From Anniella stebbinsi (Eukaryota > Chordata > Lepidosauria > Squamata > Anniellidae), in contig JARDYH010000007.1 of assembly GCA_029215795.1 (NCBI GenBank), positions 75,589,763-75,653,762 of the forward strand: a DNA stretch of 64,000 nucleotides, written 5' to 3'. Of the stretch, positions 10,666-20,385 are shown piece by piece. The notes under the pieces are model-generated. The model did not search any database. It was given only the letters and a program-made list of their open reading frames with translations, and was not told the origin of the DNA. How positions within the stretch are numbered: the first letter of the stretch is position 1; the number at the start of each line of letters is the position of its first letter. The translations under genes were made by a program, and so were the position numbers.

Positions 10666-10677
10666 GCTTTCCTCCAG

Positions 10678-10897
10678 CACTGGCACCACCTCGCCACGTA
10701 CGACCCCAAGTAGTTCCCCGTCGCTGAGGAAGCGCCTGCTGCAGTTGCCTCCGCGACCTCCGCCAGAGTCACCCTCGGAAAGCATGGTGGAGAAGGGTTC
10801 AGAGAACACGGTGGAGCGGGCCCCTCCGCCGGGGCCCCCACCCAGCACCCCCCTCAACTACCCGCTCAGCGGGCGCAGCTTCATCCGCAATAACAAG
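10678..10897 (+). CDS. GRAMD1A: GRAMD1A exon (N-terminal, residues 1-73)
   Basis: Acceptor ...TTTCCTCCAG at 10677, donor GTACAA at 10898. The first base (C) completes a codon begun upstream. The exon encodes a Ser/Thr/Pro-rich stretch including TPSSSPSLRKRL, MVEKGSE and a proline run, ending SFIRNNK. This is the disordered N-terminal region of Aster-A. The frame also stays open upstream to an ATG at 10580, but that part is intronic repeat sequence. From the family start (MFD...), I infer that the missing first exon ends with two bases of an Asp codon. Confidence 0.92.
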
Positions 10898-11157
10898 GTA
10901 CAATGGGGGGTGGCATTGGGTGGGACATGGGGTGAAACAGGAGCACGTGAGGCCTGCAGGTAATGCCTTCTCCCCTACATGAACCCGTTTGGGAACATTG
11001 CTCAGCTCAGCATCTGAGGCCTATTCTTACGGCCTCACCGCTGACGGAGGTTTGGTTAGCGGGAACAAAAACCGAGGGCCTTTTTGACCGGGGCAGCCAG
11101 GTTATGGAACAACCACTCCAAAGAGTTGGCTTCTTTATCACCTGCTTTTAGGGACTT
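10898..11157. other. Intron start, nothing recognised
   Basis: First part of the intron between the 10678 and 12656 exons. No feature seen. Confidence 0.4.
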
Positions 11158-11282
11158 TGGATGCAATCCTATGCATGGGTTAGATGGAAAAAAAAAGTCC
11201 TACAACTCCCAACATGCTGGCTGGGGCATGCTGTGAGTTGTCCGACTTTTTTCTATCTTAAATGTGCAGAGGATTGCACCCT
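11158..11282. repeat. Foldback element, family B
   Basis: Left 'ggatgcaatcctatgcatgg' and right 'gtgcagaggattgcaccct' are complementary, with inner arms 'aagtcctacaactcccaaca' and 'gagttgtccgactttttt'. The cleaner copy is at 46025. Confidence 0.75.
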
Positions 11283-11499
11283 TGGGACATTTCTGTGTTA
11301 GGGGGCATTTTATTTGTTGGTTTGCTATCTGCTCTGTTTTAATTGGCTGCTCTTTTATTTCCATTTTTCTTGTTCTGTCATTCATTTAATTTTTTTAAAA
11401 ACTATTTCTACCTTGCTCTTCAATAGTAAAGGCTCCCAGAATAGCATTTATTACACTTACATTGTTTTACTTTGCATCTGCGTTGTAGAGAAAGGCAGG

Positions 11500-11530
11500 A
11501 TGCATATATATATATATATATATATATTTT
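11500..11530. repeat. (TA)n microsatellite
   Basis: About 13 TA units followed by TTTTAAAAAA. Confidence 0.9.
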
Positions 11531-11544
11531 AAAAAACAGATTTC

Positions 11545-11840
11545 CTTCAAACAAGGCCAGCCGAAGATGTTTGGCTGTGTAAATTGAAAAACAAAGTGGT
11601 GTCTCCCTTTAGTCCACCTGCAGAAGCCGACTGGATTGGGAGGTGATAGCATCCTCTGACAGCATCCTGCACCACACCTGAAGGCAGCAGGCTAGCTTAG
11701 GGAGTGCAGGGCAGACTGCCTGGAACACACAGCTCTGTCCTCCAGCAGAGGAGAATAGCCAGTGGGCTGCCAGCACTGCCTCCTCCATAGCACCCAGCAT
11801 CTGCTGCTGGAGGCAACCGCCTCACTCTGGCTAATGGCAG
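11545..11840 (+). repeat. Dispersed repeat, family G
   Basis: Collinear with 9310-9640: 'gcagcaggctagcttaggga', 'cacagctctgtcctccagca' and 'cagcatctgctgctggaggc' plus 'aaccgcctcactctggctaa'. Confidence 0.65.
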
Positions 11841-12237
11841 ATCGAGCCCTGCCTCCAAACCCGACTTTGAATCCCGTTCAAACCACGGTTTCCAAGTCTG
11901 GCTTGTAAGCAAAGTCTTTGCACGAACCACAATTTGCCCATGTCAGGGGCAAATGAGAGGGGTCCAGGGCAGGCAAAAGTCAAGTCTTGAAGTAGTAACC
12001 GAGACTATGAAGAGCCAGAGGTAGGCATCAGAGGCAGCATATTTTTTGCTGAAAGCTCTTACTGCCAGGAATTCAGCTCCTAGGAGAGGCATTTCAGAAT
12101 GGAGGGAAAAGATGATAAAAGCCAAGAAACTGCTCAACAATCTGTTGTCAGGGGGAAAGGGGCGTGTGTGTGGTCATCTGGGGACCGTGGGAGTTCCAGA
12201 TTTGTCCCCTTGGCCTGGGCTTCTGCACCTCTGCTCA

Positions 12238-12440
12238 TTCATTCATTCATTTATTTATTTACTTTCTATCCCGCCCAATAGCTGAGGCTCTCTGCGCAAC
12301 AATTAAGCCCAGTTTTATCTCCTCTTACTGCCAGGGTCTCTCCGGGGTCTCAGGCCTGCTACCTGATCCTTTTTTAAGTGGGCATAGCAGGGATAGAATT
12401 CTGGGACCTATTGCATACTTAATATGGCGTGCTCTAACCC
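12238..12440 (-). repeat. L2-like LINE 3' tail plus fragment, antisense
   Basis: CATT and TTTA repeats, then 'ctatcccgcccaatagctga' and 'ggctctctgcgcaac', the antisense tail signature. The following 'ctgggacctattgcat' may be decayed SINE. Confidence 0.6.
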
Positions 12441-12510
12441 TGAGCTACAGTCCTTCCTTCCCTAACAGTCTTTCACTTTTTGTGCTGTTTGTGTATATTG
12501 TTAAAATGTG

Positions 12511-12532
12511 ACACACACACACACACACACAC
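12511..12532. repeat. (CA)n microsatellite
   Basis: Eleven CA units. Confidence 0.95.
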
Positions 12533-12655
12533 TGGTTGCTGTCTAATTAAGAGCTTTGGTTTCGGTGTTAAAAATAGACCTTTGTCAGGTCTGGCATGCC
12601 TTGGATGGTTTTCAGATGAGCTATACTAACTTTCCCCCTCTTTCTTTTCTTTCAG

Positions 12656-12676
12656 AAAATGCAGAGCTGGTACAGT
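12656..12676 (+). CDS. GRAMD1A: GRAMD1A 21-bp microexon (residues 74-80)
   Basis: Acceptor ...TTCTTTCAG at 12655, donor GTAAGT at 12677. It encodes KMQSWYS in phase 0 at both ends. It joins NNK of the previous exon to MLSPTYKQRN of the next, giving the family-typical KMQSWYSMLSPTYKQRN. Skipping would remove seven residues without a frameshift. Confidence 0.93.
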
Positions 12677-12899
12677 GTAAGTTGATATTGTTGTTGCTTT
12701 TTTCCATTCAGGGGTACACAAGAATAGGCCCTTCCAGTCTAGACTCATCAAATAGATATATACAAGAACACAAAAATGTTGCCTAGGTATGACAGGATGG
12801 GAAATCCAGTCCTTTTTTGATTCAACAGAGTTCCATGGCATGGATGTCTCGATTTGCATTTGCGAGCTGAGCTGAGACTCTGAGAACTTTTTATGTGCA

Positions 12900-13040
12900 C
12901 TTCCCCGCCCCCCCCCCCCCAGGTTCTGCGATTTGCACACATTTCGGAGCCATTTGCGCAAATTATGGCCAAATTTGCGCAAATTACTTAGAAAGATGTG
13001 CAGATTGCTCAGATATTTGTACAAATTGCAGAATCTGGTG
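12900..13040. repeat. Degenerate repeat around TTTGCGCAAA
   Basis: After a C run, two close copies of the palindrome-like ATTTGCGCAAATTA and several decayed variants (GATTTGCACACATTT, GATATTTGTACAAATTGC) recur about every 20-25 bp. Confidence 0.5.
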
Positions 13041-13509
13041 TGGGTGGGATGTTGTAATCTGTCTGGAAAATGCATGAACTGGCCTCCTCTTGTGGTTCCG
13101 ATCAGGATCAGGCCTCCAGTGCCTGCACTTTGCATTGGAAGAAAAGACCCCATCTGTTTTCCTAGAAGAGTATCTCTTGTATGAAGAGTGAAGGTGTGAG
13201 GAAATGCCTCTTCTAAAACGGTGCCTCTGCCATCTGCAGTTTTTAAACTAAACAACTATGTATATTTTCATTTGGGAGATTTATACCCACCTTTGAAAAG
13301 GAGAGGGGTGATGGCGAGGCACGTGGCCGAGAGGGAGGAGCAGGGGCTTGTTGGATACTTTTGAGGGATGGGGGGTAGCATTTCCCCCTCCCCACCCTAT
13401 CTAGTTTATAATCTGCTTTTTACCTACTGTGTTTGTTTGCTTTAAAAAAAAATCTTCCTGCTTTGGCATCTTGCAGAATGGGGAGGGCATGGTGGTGGAG
13501 GCAGGGAGA

Positions 13510-13660
13510 GAAATACATTTTGCTATGTTGTTTTAGTTTTGTAAGTCATTTTTCATCTATATTCTATTGGATATGGTTCCCCACCACCTTTTTCCTACTT
13601 TGGGTAAGCTGCCCTGGGAACATTTTTGAAGGGCAGAATAGAAATCCTTAAAATAAACAA
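13510..13660 (+). repeat. LINE 3' tail (L2/CR1-like)
   Basis: T-rich stretch then 'taagctgccctgggaac.ttttgaagggcagaatagaaat' type motif and an A-rich end. Confidence 0.55.
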
Positions 13661-13832
13661 AGATTGGAAGCTGCCTCATACTGACGCGATTTATCTACCT
13701 CCATATGGCCGACATGGACTGGCATGGCTCTTCAGGGTTTCAGGCAAGAATTTTCCCATCCCTGCAGGCTGGAGACGCCAGGGATCAAACTTGGGATCTT
13801 CTACCGCTGAGCCATGGCCCCTCAGCTGAAGA
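13661..13832 (-). repeat. tRNA-like SINE, second family, antisense
   Basis: 'ggagacgccagggatcaaac', 'ttgggatcttctaccgctga' and 'gccatggcccc'. The reverse complement resembles a tRNA head (GGGGCCATGGCTCAGCGGTA, B box AGTTTGATCCC). Relatives lie at 18215 and 48160 (-) and at 32005 and 34035 (+). Confidence 0.75.
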
Positions 13833-14169
13833 AATACCAGTCCTTAATCTCTGCTCAGGCTCAGCCTCAGAATGTGTTTTCAGTAGCAGAGTTAGGAGGA
13901 TATAATAATACCCGGGGATATATGGGAATATAACAGCAACACTTGGCTCTGGGCATGTGTAGAGTGCCTTCCCTCACCGCTAGGTGAGTCACAGATTTCT
14001 CCGTCCCCAACTTCCTCTCACTCCTCCTCCCCCCCCCCCTCCATATTTTGAAAGAAGGTCCTGTGGCCGGGAATTCTTTAAAACTCAAGCAGAGTGTGTT
14101 AGTGGTTGGTTGGTTGGTTTCCTTTCATGGGGCAGAGTCCCCCATGAGGGCAGGATAGGGTTAACTGCA

Positions 14170-15180
14170 GCATGACACCCGCCTTCCCCCCCCCCCCCTT
14201 GTTTCCTGTAAGCGACACCAAGGCTCCCTCAGCCAATGGCTGGGCAGTGTAACTGGAGCTCTCCCTGGGGTGGGGGCAGGGGAGACCTCTTCCCTTCCCT
14301 TCCCACCCCACACCCCTTTCACTATCCTCCGCTGCTCTGCACCCCCTTTCTCCCCTTTCCTGGCTCTCCTCCTGCACTCCCCTCTCCAGGCCCAAACCAC
14401 CTTCCTGGGGTACTTTTGCAAACCCCCCCCCCCCCCCCCCCCCCAGCCGCAATCTGCTGCAAACCTCCGTCCCCTCTCCGCTCTCTGGCTTCTGCACTTT
14501 TCCGATCTTCCTCTTTCAGCCCTGGCTGCTTAACCCCTCCTTGCGCTGGCTGTTGCTGGCCGCCCTTCCTCACCCTCCTCCTTTTGTCAGGCCCGTTCTT
14601 TAACCCTCCCCCTCCGCTCCGCTTCTTGTTCTGATCTTGCGCCCATCCTGCACTTTGCCTTTGCTGCACGGGCACCCTGCGCCTTTCCCTTTTCCTCCTC
14701 CCCCACCCCTGGCTGCAGCCTTGTTCTGGCACCCGTGCACGGCACTGCTGCTACCGCCCCCCCGCCACAATCTCTCCCCACACTCACAACCCATGCCGGT
14801 GCTGTCTGGAAACCTCCTTCGCCTCTCGGCTTGGGGCTGGCCCTGCTCCCTCTGGTAAAACCCGGGATTGCCCGTCGGCAGCTGGCACCGGCTCCGTCTG
14901 GACAGAGTAAGAGACGCCTCGCTTTTTCCCTCTTGACTTCTCCTCCTCCTCCAGGCAGTCCTGAGCCACTAGCTTTCTGCCTAACCACCTGGTCCCGTGT
15001 CGCTCAGTGCTGTTGCTGCGCGCCTGGAATCCCGCCCTGCCCCGACTCTTCCAGCATTCCTCACCCCCTTTCTCCAACGGCCCCGCTTGGCTAGAACCGG
15101 TGTGTGTTTCCTCCGAAGGTGAAGGCCCCCACGTCCACTTGGAGTCTTCCAGATGGAGGGCTCCCAGCGCCACCGGTCGG
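14170..15180. other. C-rich, strand-asymmetric intronic block
   Basis: About 1 kb with a strong excess of C over G on the + strand. It includes C runs at about 14188-14200 and 14425-14444 and moderate CpG density toward 14640-15180. No in-frame coding exon was recognised. It could be an internal alternative promoter or first exon of GRAMD1A, or simply a pyrimidine-rich block. The long open frames here are composition artefacts. Confidence 0.5.
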
Positions 15181-15189
15181 AAGGCATAG

Positions 15190-15542
15190 GCTGCCTCTAC
15201 AAGAGGCATTTAAAGCTCTTTCAAGGCGCATTAAAATTTTTACCTCTACAAGAACGGAGCGCAAATCGGGCGTAGAGGCGCGCTATCCCTCCGATTATGC
15301 GCATTATCGAATGCGCGTTAAACAGCGAGTTTTATTTTGCTCCGGCCGTTAAAGCGCATTTTGGCTATGTGAACAAGTGCTTATGCGCATTAACTACTTG
15401 TAAAGCACATTTTGGTCATCCGTTAATGCACTTTGCCGCCTCTTGCCGCCTCTCGTGTAGAGGTATTAGGCGTAAATGCGCTTCAGCGATTATGCGCATA
15501 ATCGTCTAACCAGGCGCAAAAGGGAATCCTTGTAGAGGGGAC
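15190..15542 (+). mobile_element. CpG-rich TIR element (353-bp family), copy 2
   Basis: 353 bp, starting GCTGCCTCTACAAG and ending CTTGTAGAGGGGAC. The flanks are CATAG (15185-15189) and CCTAG (15543-15547), a 5-bp duplication with one difference. A few CpGs have decayed compared with the other copies. It lies in the intron before the 16458 exon. Confidence 0.8.
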
Positions 15543-15809
15543 CCTAGTCTGCAGCTATTGCGCCTTTCCTGCCTTCATGGATTTCCCATGGCAACAAAGG
15601 CAGAAGAAACAGTGGGAAAACACAGGAGGGTCACAACTAGAAGATGCTGTCCAGAGCCTCCCAATACAATTTTGTGCTCGAGGCAAGGCGACTGCATGGT
15701 AAAAGCCTTGTCGGGAAGCACCCTTGATTTTGCCCACCACGCCTCTGTCCCTTTGAGGTTTCAGCTCCCGTCCTCACTGATCACGCCTCCCCATATCTTT
15801 GTGCTAGAG
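15543..15809. other. Intron, nothing recognised
   Basis: No recognisable feature. Confidence 0.4.
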
Positions 15810-16022
15810 AGCCAGAGAGGTGTAGTGCTTAGAATGGGGGGGGGGAGACCTGCGTTCAAATTCCCACTCAAGCCATGAAGCTCGCTGGGGTGACCTTGCA
15901 CCACATTCTCTCGGCCTACCCTACCTCACAGGGTTGTTGTGAGGATAAAAGAAGGGATCCGTGTGTGGAGTTCTAAGCTCCTTGAAGGAAGGGTGAGAAT
16001 TAAAAAACAATGTAATAAGAAA
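15810..16022 (+). repeat. tRNA-derived SINE (squamate type)
   Basis: 'gagaggtgtagtgcttagaa', 'tgcgttcaaattcccactca', 'ctacctcacagggttgttgt' and an A-rich end. Confidence 0.8.
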
Positions 16023-16084
16023 TGCGGCCCCATCTTCCCGCAGCTTCCTACTCTCAGCCAGGTCTGTAGCCGACGCCAGGGGGT

Positions 16085-16203
16085 AGGCAACTAGGTGCCA
16101 TCCAGACGTTTCGAACTACAACTCTGGTAATTCCCTGACCACTGGCCATGCTGGCTGGGGCTTATGGGAGTTGTAGTCCAACCCATTTGGAGGGTACCAG
16201 GTG
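16085..16203. repeat. Foldback element, family A
   Basis: Complementary halves: 'taggtgccatccagacgttt' and 'ccatttggagggtaccaggt', with 'gggagttgtagtccaaccca' between. Confidence 0.8.
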
Positions 16204-16291
16204 ATCCATGGGATGCCCTGCTAACCAAGTTACTGCTTTTCTCTCCTGTGCCATGGTTCCCATTTCCCTGCCTAGAGGTGGAAGTGGGTAT

Positions 16292-16294
16292 GTG

Positions 16295-16373
<79 letters not shown>
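16292..16373. repeat. (TA)n(TG)n(TA)n compound microsatellite
   Basis: Three blocks in a row; ends about 85 bp before the 16458 exon. Confidence 0.95.
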
Positions 16374-16375
<2 letters not shown>

Positions 16376-16457
16376 CAGTGTCCTGGGCAGTGGGTCTCAG
16401 GTGGGAGAGGCAGCAAGTAAAGCTCCCGTCCAAAGGTGTCTGATCTGTTGTTGGCAG

Positions 16458-16542
16458 ATGCTGAGCCCTACCTACAAGCAGCGCAATGAGGATTTCCGCA
16501 GGATCTTCAAGGGGCTGCCTGAAGCTGAACGGCTCCTTGTGG
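16458..16542 (+). CDS. GRAMD1A: GRAMD1A exon (start of GRAM domain, 81-108)
   Basis: Acceptor ...GTTGGCAG at 16457, donor GTAAGA at 16543. Encodes MLSPTYKQRNEDFRRIFKGL and PEAERLLV, then the first base of D109. This is the first helix and entry strand of the GRAM domain. The leading ATG is internal in the joined frame but could serve as a start in a transcript initiating in the C-rich block upstream. Confidence 0.95.
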
Positions 16543-16989
16543 GTAAGACACAGGATGAGGGGTTGTGGGGTGGGGGTAGAGGCATGCACGGCACATTTCA
16601 TTAGGATGTGCACCCAGGGAATTTTATTGATTGGTTTATTTATTGAAGGTGAACATTTATAGAATACTCAGTCATAAAGGATATTATTTTTATTCATTTG
16701 TGTTTTTTTTAAACACCATAGATACTGATGCTCAACTCTGACCAGGGGAGGGCCATTGCAGGGGAGGGGGGAGGGTTTGCGGAGATACTCCTCAAGCCCC
16801 CCAGCATGGGTGGGGCTTTGTGGTGTCTCACAAAGCGATATTAGCCTTCGGGGGCCCTCTTCCTGGCCTCTTTGAAATATGGCTTCCAGCAGAGAGACAT
16901 TATTGCTTGAGACATTGGGGTGTGCCTGTGCACACCCCTTGCGCACGCCTATGGGTGGGGGGAAGGCTGCGCCGGATGGGTGGATATGG
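16543..16989. other. Intron, nothing firm
   Basis: Short TTTA-rich stretch near 16622 and a G-rich stretch near 16743-16800. No gene recognised. Confidence 0.4.
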
Positions 16990-17130
16990 AAAACCCTGCA
17001 GTAGAGTGTGAATTGCCCAAAAAGAGGACATGGATCACCCGGAAAAAGAGGGCCGAGATATGCATAAAATTTGCATATGCTAACTTATCTTCATGCAAAT
17101 ATACAAAGGATTCATAATTTAAATAGAAAT
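16990..17130 (+). repeat. Dispersed repeat, family H
   Basis: 'ggaaaaagagggccgagata' then 'tgcataaaatttgcatatgc' and 'atgcaaatatacaaagga'. Related motifs (ATTTGCATA, GCATTTGCAAATGCTA) occur at 23800 and 45415. Confidence 0.45.
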
Positions 17131-17322
17131 ACAGTGCATCTCACCCTAGTGTGGGAGACTGTGGCTAGCTGACTTGTGTGCCTGAGCAGATGATGTGAAT
17201 GGGTAACGCCAAGGCCCAATTCTTCCTTCTCCCCACACACACATCTCAACCTGCACCCACTGCCCTCTCTTTCCCATGCTCAGTTCCTTGCTCTCAGACC
17301 CTGACGTGTCCCCTCTCCTCAG

Positions 17323-17426
17323 ATTACTCCTGCGCGTTGCAGCGGGACATCTTGCTTCAAGGGCGACTCTACCTGTCAGAGAACTGGATCTGTTTTTACA
17401 GCAACATCTTCCGATGGGAGACCACG
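17323..17426 (+). CDS. GRAMD1A: GRAMD1A exon (GRAM core, 109-143)
   Basis: Acceptor ...CTCCTCAG at 17322, donor GTGAGT at 17427. Encodes DYSCALQRDILLQGRLYLSE, then NWICFYSNIFRWETT, the most conserved part of the Aster GRAM domain. It ends on a complete codon. Confidence 0.97.
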
Positions 17427-17525
17427 GTGAGTGCCTTGGCAGAGGGCCAGGATCTGTCACAGGAGAGCCCAGTGCTTTTCCATTCCCCTATACTCCCTGA
17501 TCTCTCTGTCGCCCTCCTGCAACAG

Positions 17526-17621
17526 ATCTCCATCCAGCTCAAAGATGTGAAATGCCTCAAGAAGGAGAAGACGGCCAAGCTGATCCCCAATGCGATTCAG
17601 ATTTGTACCGAGACCGATAAG
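17526..17621 (+). CDS. GRAMD1A: GRAMD1A exon (GRAM, 144-175)
   Basis: Only 99 bp after the previous exon. Acceptor ...CAACAG at 17525, donor GTGAGT at 17622. It encodes 32 residues starting ISIQLKDVKCLKKEKTAKLI and ending QICTETDK. The Lys-rich KKEKTAK loop is where the family contacts acidic lipid head groups (established for GRAM domains; here inferred). Phase 0 at both ends. Confidence 0.97.
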
Positions 17622-17754
17622 GTGAGTTTGTGGGTGCCCTTTGAACCTACTCCTGCAGGCACGGTCTAGTTTTAAAGATCCCCTGGGGCTAATGCATTCC
17701 AGAGCATGCTAGCATGGGACTCCCATCTGTGGAGGTTGTTTGTCTGTTTAATTA

Positions 17755-17925
17755 GGGGGACCGTATGAAAAGGAGGACGGGGCTCCTGTATCTTTAACAG
17801 TTGTATTGAAAAGGGCATTTCAGACGGCGTCATTTGTATGCATGCACAGCACCTGGCAAAATTCCCTCTTCTTCCTAGAGTTAATGCTGCAGGAGCCCTG
17901 CCCTCTTTAGTTAGCATGATCAGAA
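17755..17925. repeat. Foldback element, family C
   Basis: 'gaccgtatgaaaaggaggac' and 'ggggctcctgtatctttaac' on the left; 'gttaatgctgcaggagccct' and 'gccctcttt' on the right. A second partial right end follows at 17990-18040 ('ggtgaccagatacaaaagag'). It serves as an uninterrupted comparison for 20386-20908. Confidence 0.75.
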
Positions 17926-18214
17926 AGAAAAGAAAAGGGCACATAGGAATCTGTCTTGTATTCAGTGCAGCTACTGCAGTTATCTTAAGGTGACCAGATA
18001 CAAAAGAGGGCAGGGCTCTTGCAGCTTTGGTTTGTGCCGGCCTCCCCGATAGGGAGTGAAGCAGTTTCCTGACAGATGCTCTGGGTGAACGTGCCAGTGT
18101 GTCTGCTGGGAAGCCAGTGACACCAGGGGGTGTGGCCACGCCCCTTTACATCATTTGGCCCATGAAGGGCTGAATGCGGAGTCATCTCTCCCCCACCCCC
18201 TCACAATCCAATTT

Positions 18215-18310
18215 CCCATCCCTGCTTTTAAGTGGATATGCCGGGGATGGAACCTGCATCTTCTACATGCACAGTCGTTCTGCCGCTGAGGGGTGGTCTT
18301 CCCTGTGAAG
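18215..18310 (-). repeat. tRNA-like SINE, second family, antisense
   Basis: 'ccggggatggaacctgcatc', 'ttctacatgcacagtcgttc' and 'tgccgctgag'. Confidence 0.65.
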
Positions 18311-19559
18311 GCCGAAGTCAGGACAACGCCCTCCTCCCTGTCCTCCACGTGATCGCTGTGGCTGGCTTTTCACACCACTGCTCACGGCGTTCTTCCTGAA
18401 GTTACTGGTATACAACGGCCACTTTGAAGCTGCACGCGAGCGCTCATGTGAAGCGACCTTGGAAATATCATCTCAGCAGATCTGGTCCCAATCGTGTCGC
18501 TGTGTTCTGTTTTCTGCTTACCTTTGTTCCCCAGCAAACATTGAAGCACAGGTGCACAGCATGGGAGAGCGTGGCTTAAACGTGCTGCTAATTGCCTCTC
18601 CCTGTGCCAAACAAACTCCCCGTTTGGAACAAAGATGAGCAAGTGAGCTTTGCCCCGTGCCTCTCTTACGGGCCAGAGTTACTGATTTGTTCCCCCTCCC
18701 CCAGTCCCTGTCCTCCCCACCCCAACCGGCCCCTCGATTAAAGTACTTCAGTGCCTGGGCTATCTCTCTCTGCTGGGCAGAGATTCCTCTCTGCAGAGGG
18801 CGTGGGCCTTAATCTTTCCAGGCATCTCCTCCTCCTCTTGCTGGCTGTGATCTGCTGTCCCAGCCAGAGGTGCAATGTCCCACAAAGGAGGAAGTACATG
18901 GATGTGGCATGCACCTCTAGGACACGTACTCGAAATCTGTGAACATGGAACTACTTGCCCCTTAATAGCGTTTAATCGGCCCTGCCGTACATGTGCTCCA
19001 CGTCTCTTTTTTTTGCATTTTGCGGACATCGGGATTCTACTCGTTAGCGATCGTTGGTCGACAGCCAGCGGGATGTGGTTGTTCCAGTGTAATTAGCCCA
19101 GTGTGGCTGGTAGGGAGGGCAGGCTGGGAGAACAGCCCCCCCCCCCGCCTCACAGCCCCGTTAATCATGCAGATGCTGCTGCCCCCAATGCCCCCTTTGA
19201 TCCAATAGGCTCATTTTCTTCTGGCAGGGAGTTTTTATGTGGGGGAGAATTTAAACACTGCTTCCAGCCTGAAGCTGTATAGTCCATACTACCACCGCAG
19301 GATTATAACGCTTCATAGACTGAGATCTCCCTTCACGTGTTACTTGTGGGACCGAAAGGGCTGCAAAGCTGTGCCTCTGGCACCACCCCGTATGATGAGC
19401 AGCTCCTCCCATCCGACATGGGTCGGTGTGAGACAGAGAAGTCTGTATGCATGCAGGGCTAGGTATGTTAGCCTCCCCTCCTCAGACAACCACACTAACA
19501 CATGAGCAGCAGGGTTGGGAGAGCCACACATTGTCAGGGGCATGGCCACATATCAGGGG
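18311..19559. other. Intron, nothing recognised
   Basis: Unique-looking intronic sequence with one C run near 19138. No coding exon fits the frame of its neighbours. Confidence 0.45.
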
Positions 19560-19935
19560 CGTGGCCATACATTGTCAGGAAGTAAGCCAGGTGGCTACCA
19601 GCGGAAGGGCCTTCTCTGCTGTGGCACCCTGGCTGTGGAATGAGCTCCCTAGAGAGGATTGCCTGGCACTTACATTATGCTCTTATAGATGCCAGGTGAA
19701 GACCTTTTTATTTTCTCGGTAGTTTTAACAGTTCATCAGCTTAATTTTTAACTTTGCTGTTTAAATTTGTATTTGAAATCCGTATTAATTTCTGCACGGC
19801 TGCTCGGTTTCATCCTGGTTGTGGTTTTATACTGTATTTTATATTAGGTTTTTATACTGTTGTTTGTTTTATATTTTGAACGGTTTTCACGGTTTTAATT
19901 TTTGTGAACCGCCCAGAGAGCTTCGGCTGTAGGTA
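19560..19935 (+). repeat. L2-like LINE 3' region
   Basis: Sense copy: 'gccttctctgctgtggcacc', 'tggaatgagctccctagaga', 'gccaggtgaagaccttttta' and finally 'gtgaaccgcccagagagctt'. It corresponds to the C-terminal coding and 3' UTR of the LINE at 35440 (reverse). Confidence 0.8.
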
Positions 19936-20095
19936 GCTGAATTCCATGGGCAGTCCCACATGAATTATGTATTCTTTCTGTGCTCTCAGGAAATCACAGC
20001 CTATGACAACCTTTAGGTAGATGCTCTTAATACTGATCGGAACAATATAAACCTTGGTGAAAGCCTCACACTCTCTCCTCGCTTGCTGTTCCCAG

Positions 20096-20176
20096 CATTT
20101 CTTCACCTCCTTTGGGGCCCGTGACCGTTGTTTTTTGCTGATCTTCCGCCTCTGGCAGAATGCGCTCCTGGAAAAG
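20096..20176 (+). CDS. GRAMD1A: GRAMD1A exon (end of GRAM, 176-202)
   Basis: Acceptor ...GTTCCCAG at 20095, donor GTAGGC at 20177. It encodes 27 residues, HFFTSFGARDRCFLLIFRLW then QNALLEK, the last strand and C-terminal helix of the GRAM fold. Phase 0 at both ends. Confidence 0.97.
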
Positions 20177-20385
20177 GTAGGCATGGACCTGTAAACTGAT
20201 GGAGCAGCGACAGGATAGCCCTGTTCACGTTGTGTGGGTACAAACTTGGCTGCGTTTAAGGATTTTTCCGTGGTGTGCTTGACTTGGGGCATCTGTATAT
20301 GTGTGTGAAAGAGGAGTTGGGTGTGGAATGTTGGGGTCTAGAGTGGTGTGTGTGTATATATGTCAGGGGTGAGGCCTAGGGTGAC

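Noticed and set aside
10580..10677. ATG at 10580 as the GRAMD1A start, reading straight into the 10678 exon
   Set aside because: This part is the second unit of a tandem duplication with a pyrimidine tract and CAG directly before the exon, and the resulting N-terminus has no family similarity.
14099..15209. 130-140-codon open frames in the C-rich intron block
   Set aside because: Translations are low-complexity Pro/Ser/Leu or Gly/Arg, with poly-C runs inside and no splice junctions in phase with GRAMD1A.
15297..15509. 70-codon open frame present in every copy of the 353-bp element (starting MRIIECALN)
   Set aside because: A second overlapping frame is equally open in the copies, and there is no start context, domain or sign of codon-level selection. 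Near-identity of young copies and stop-poor GCGC-rich composition explain it.
16272..16613. Open frames rich in Tyr/Ile/His/Thr or Cys/Val
   Set aside because: They translate (TA)n and (TG)n microsatellites and overlap a real GRAMD1A exon on the other strand.
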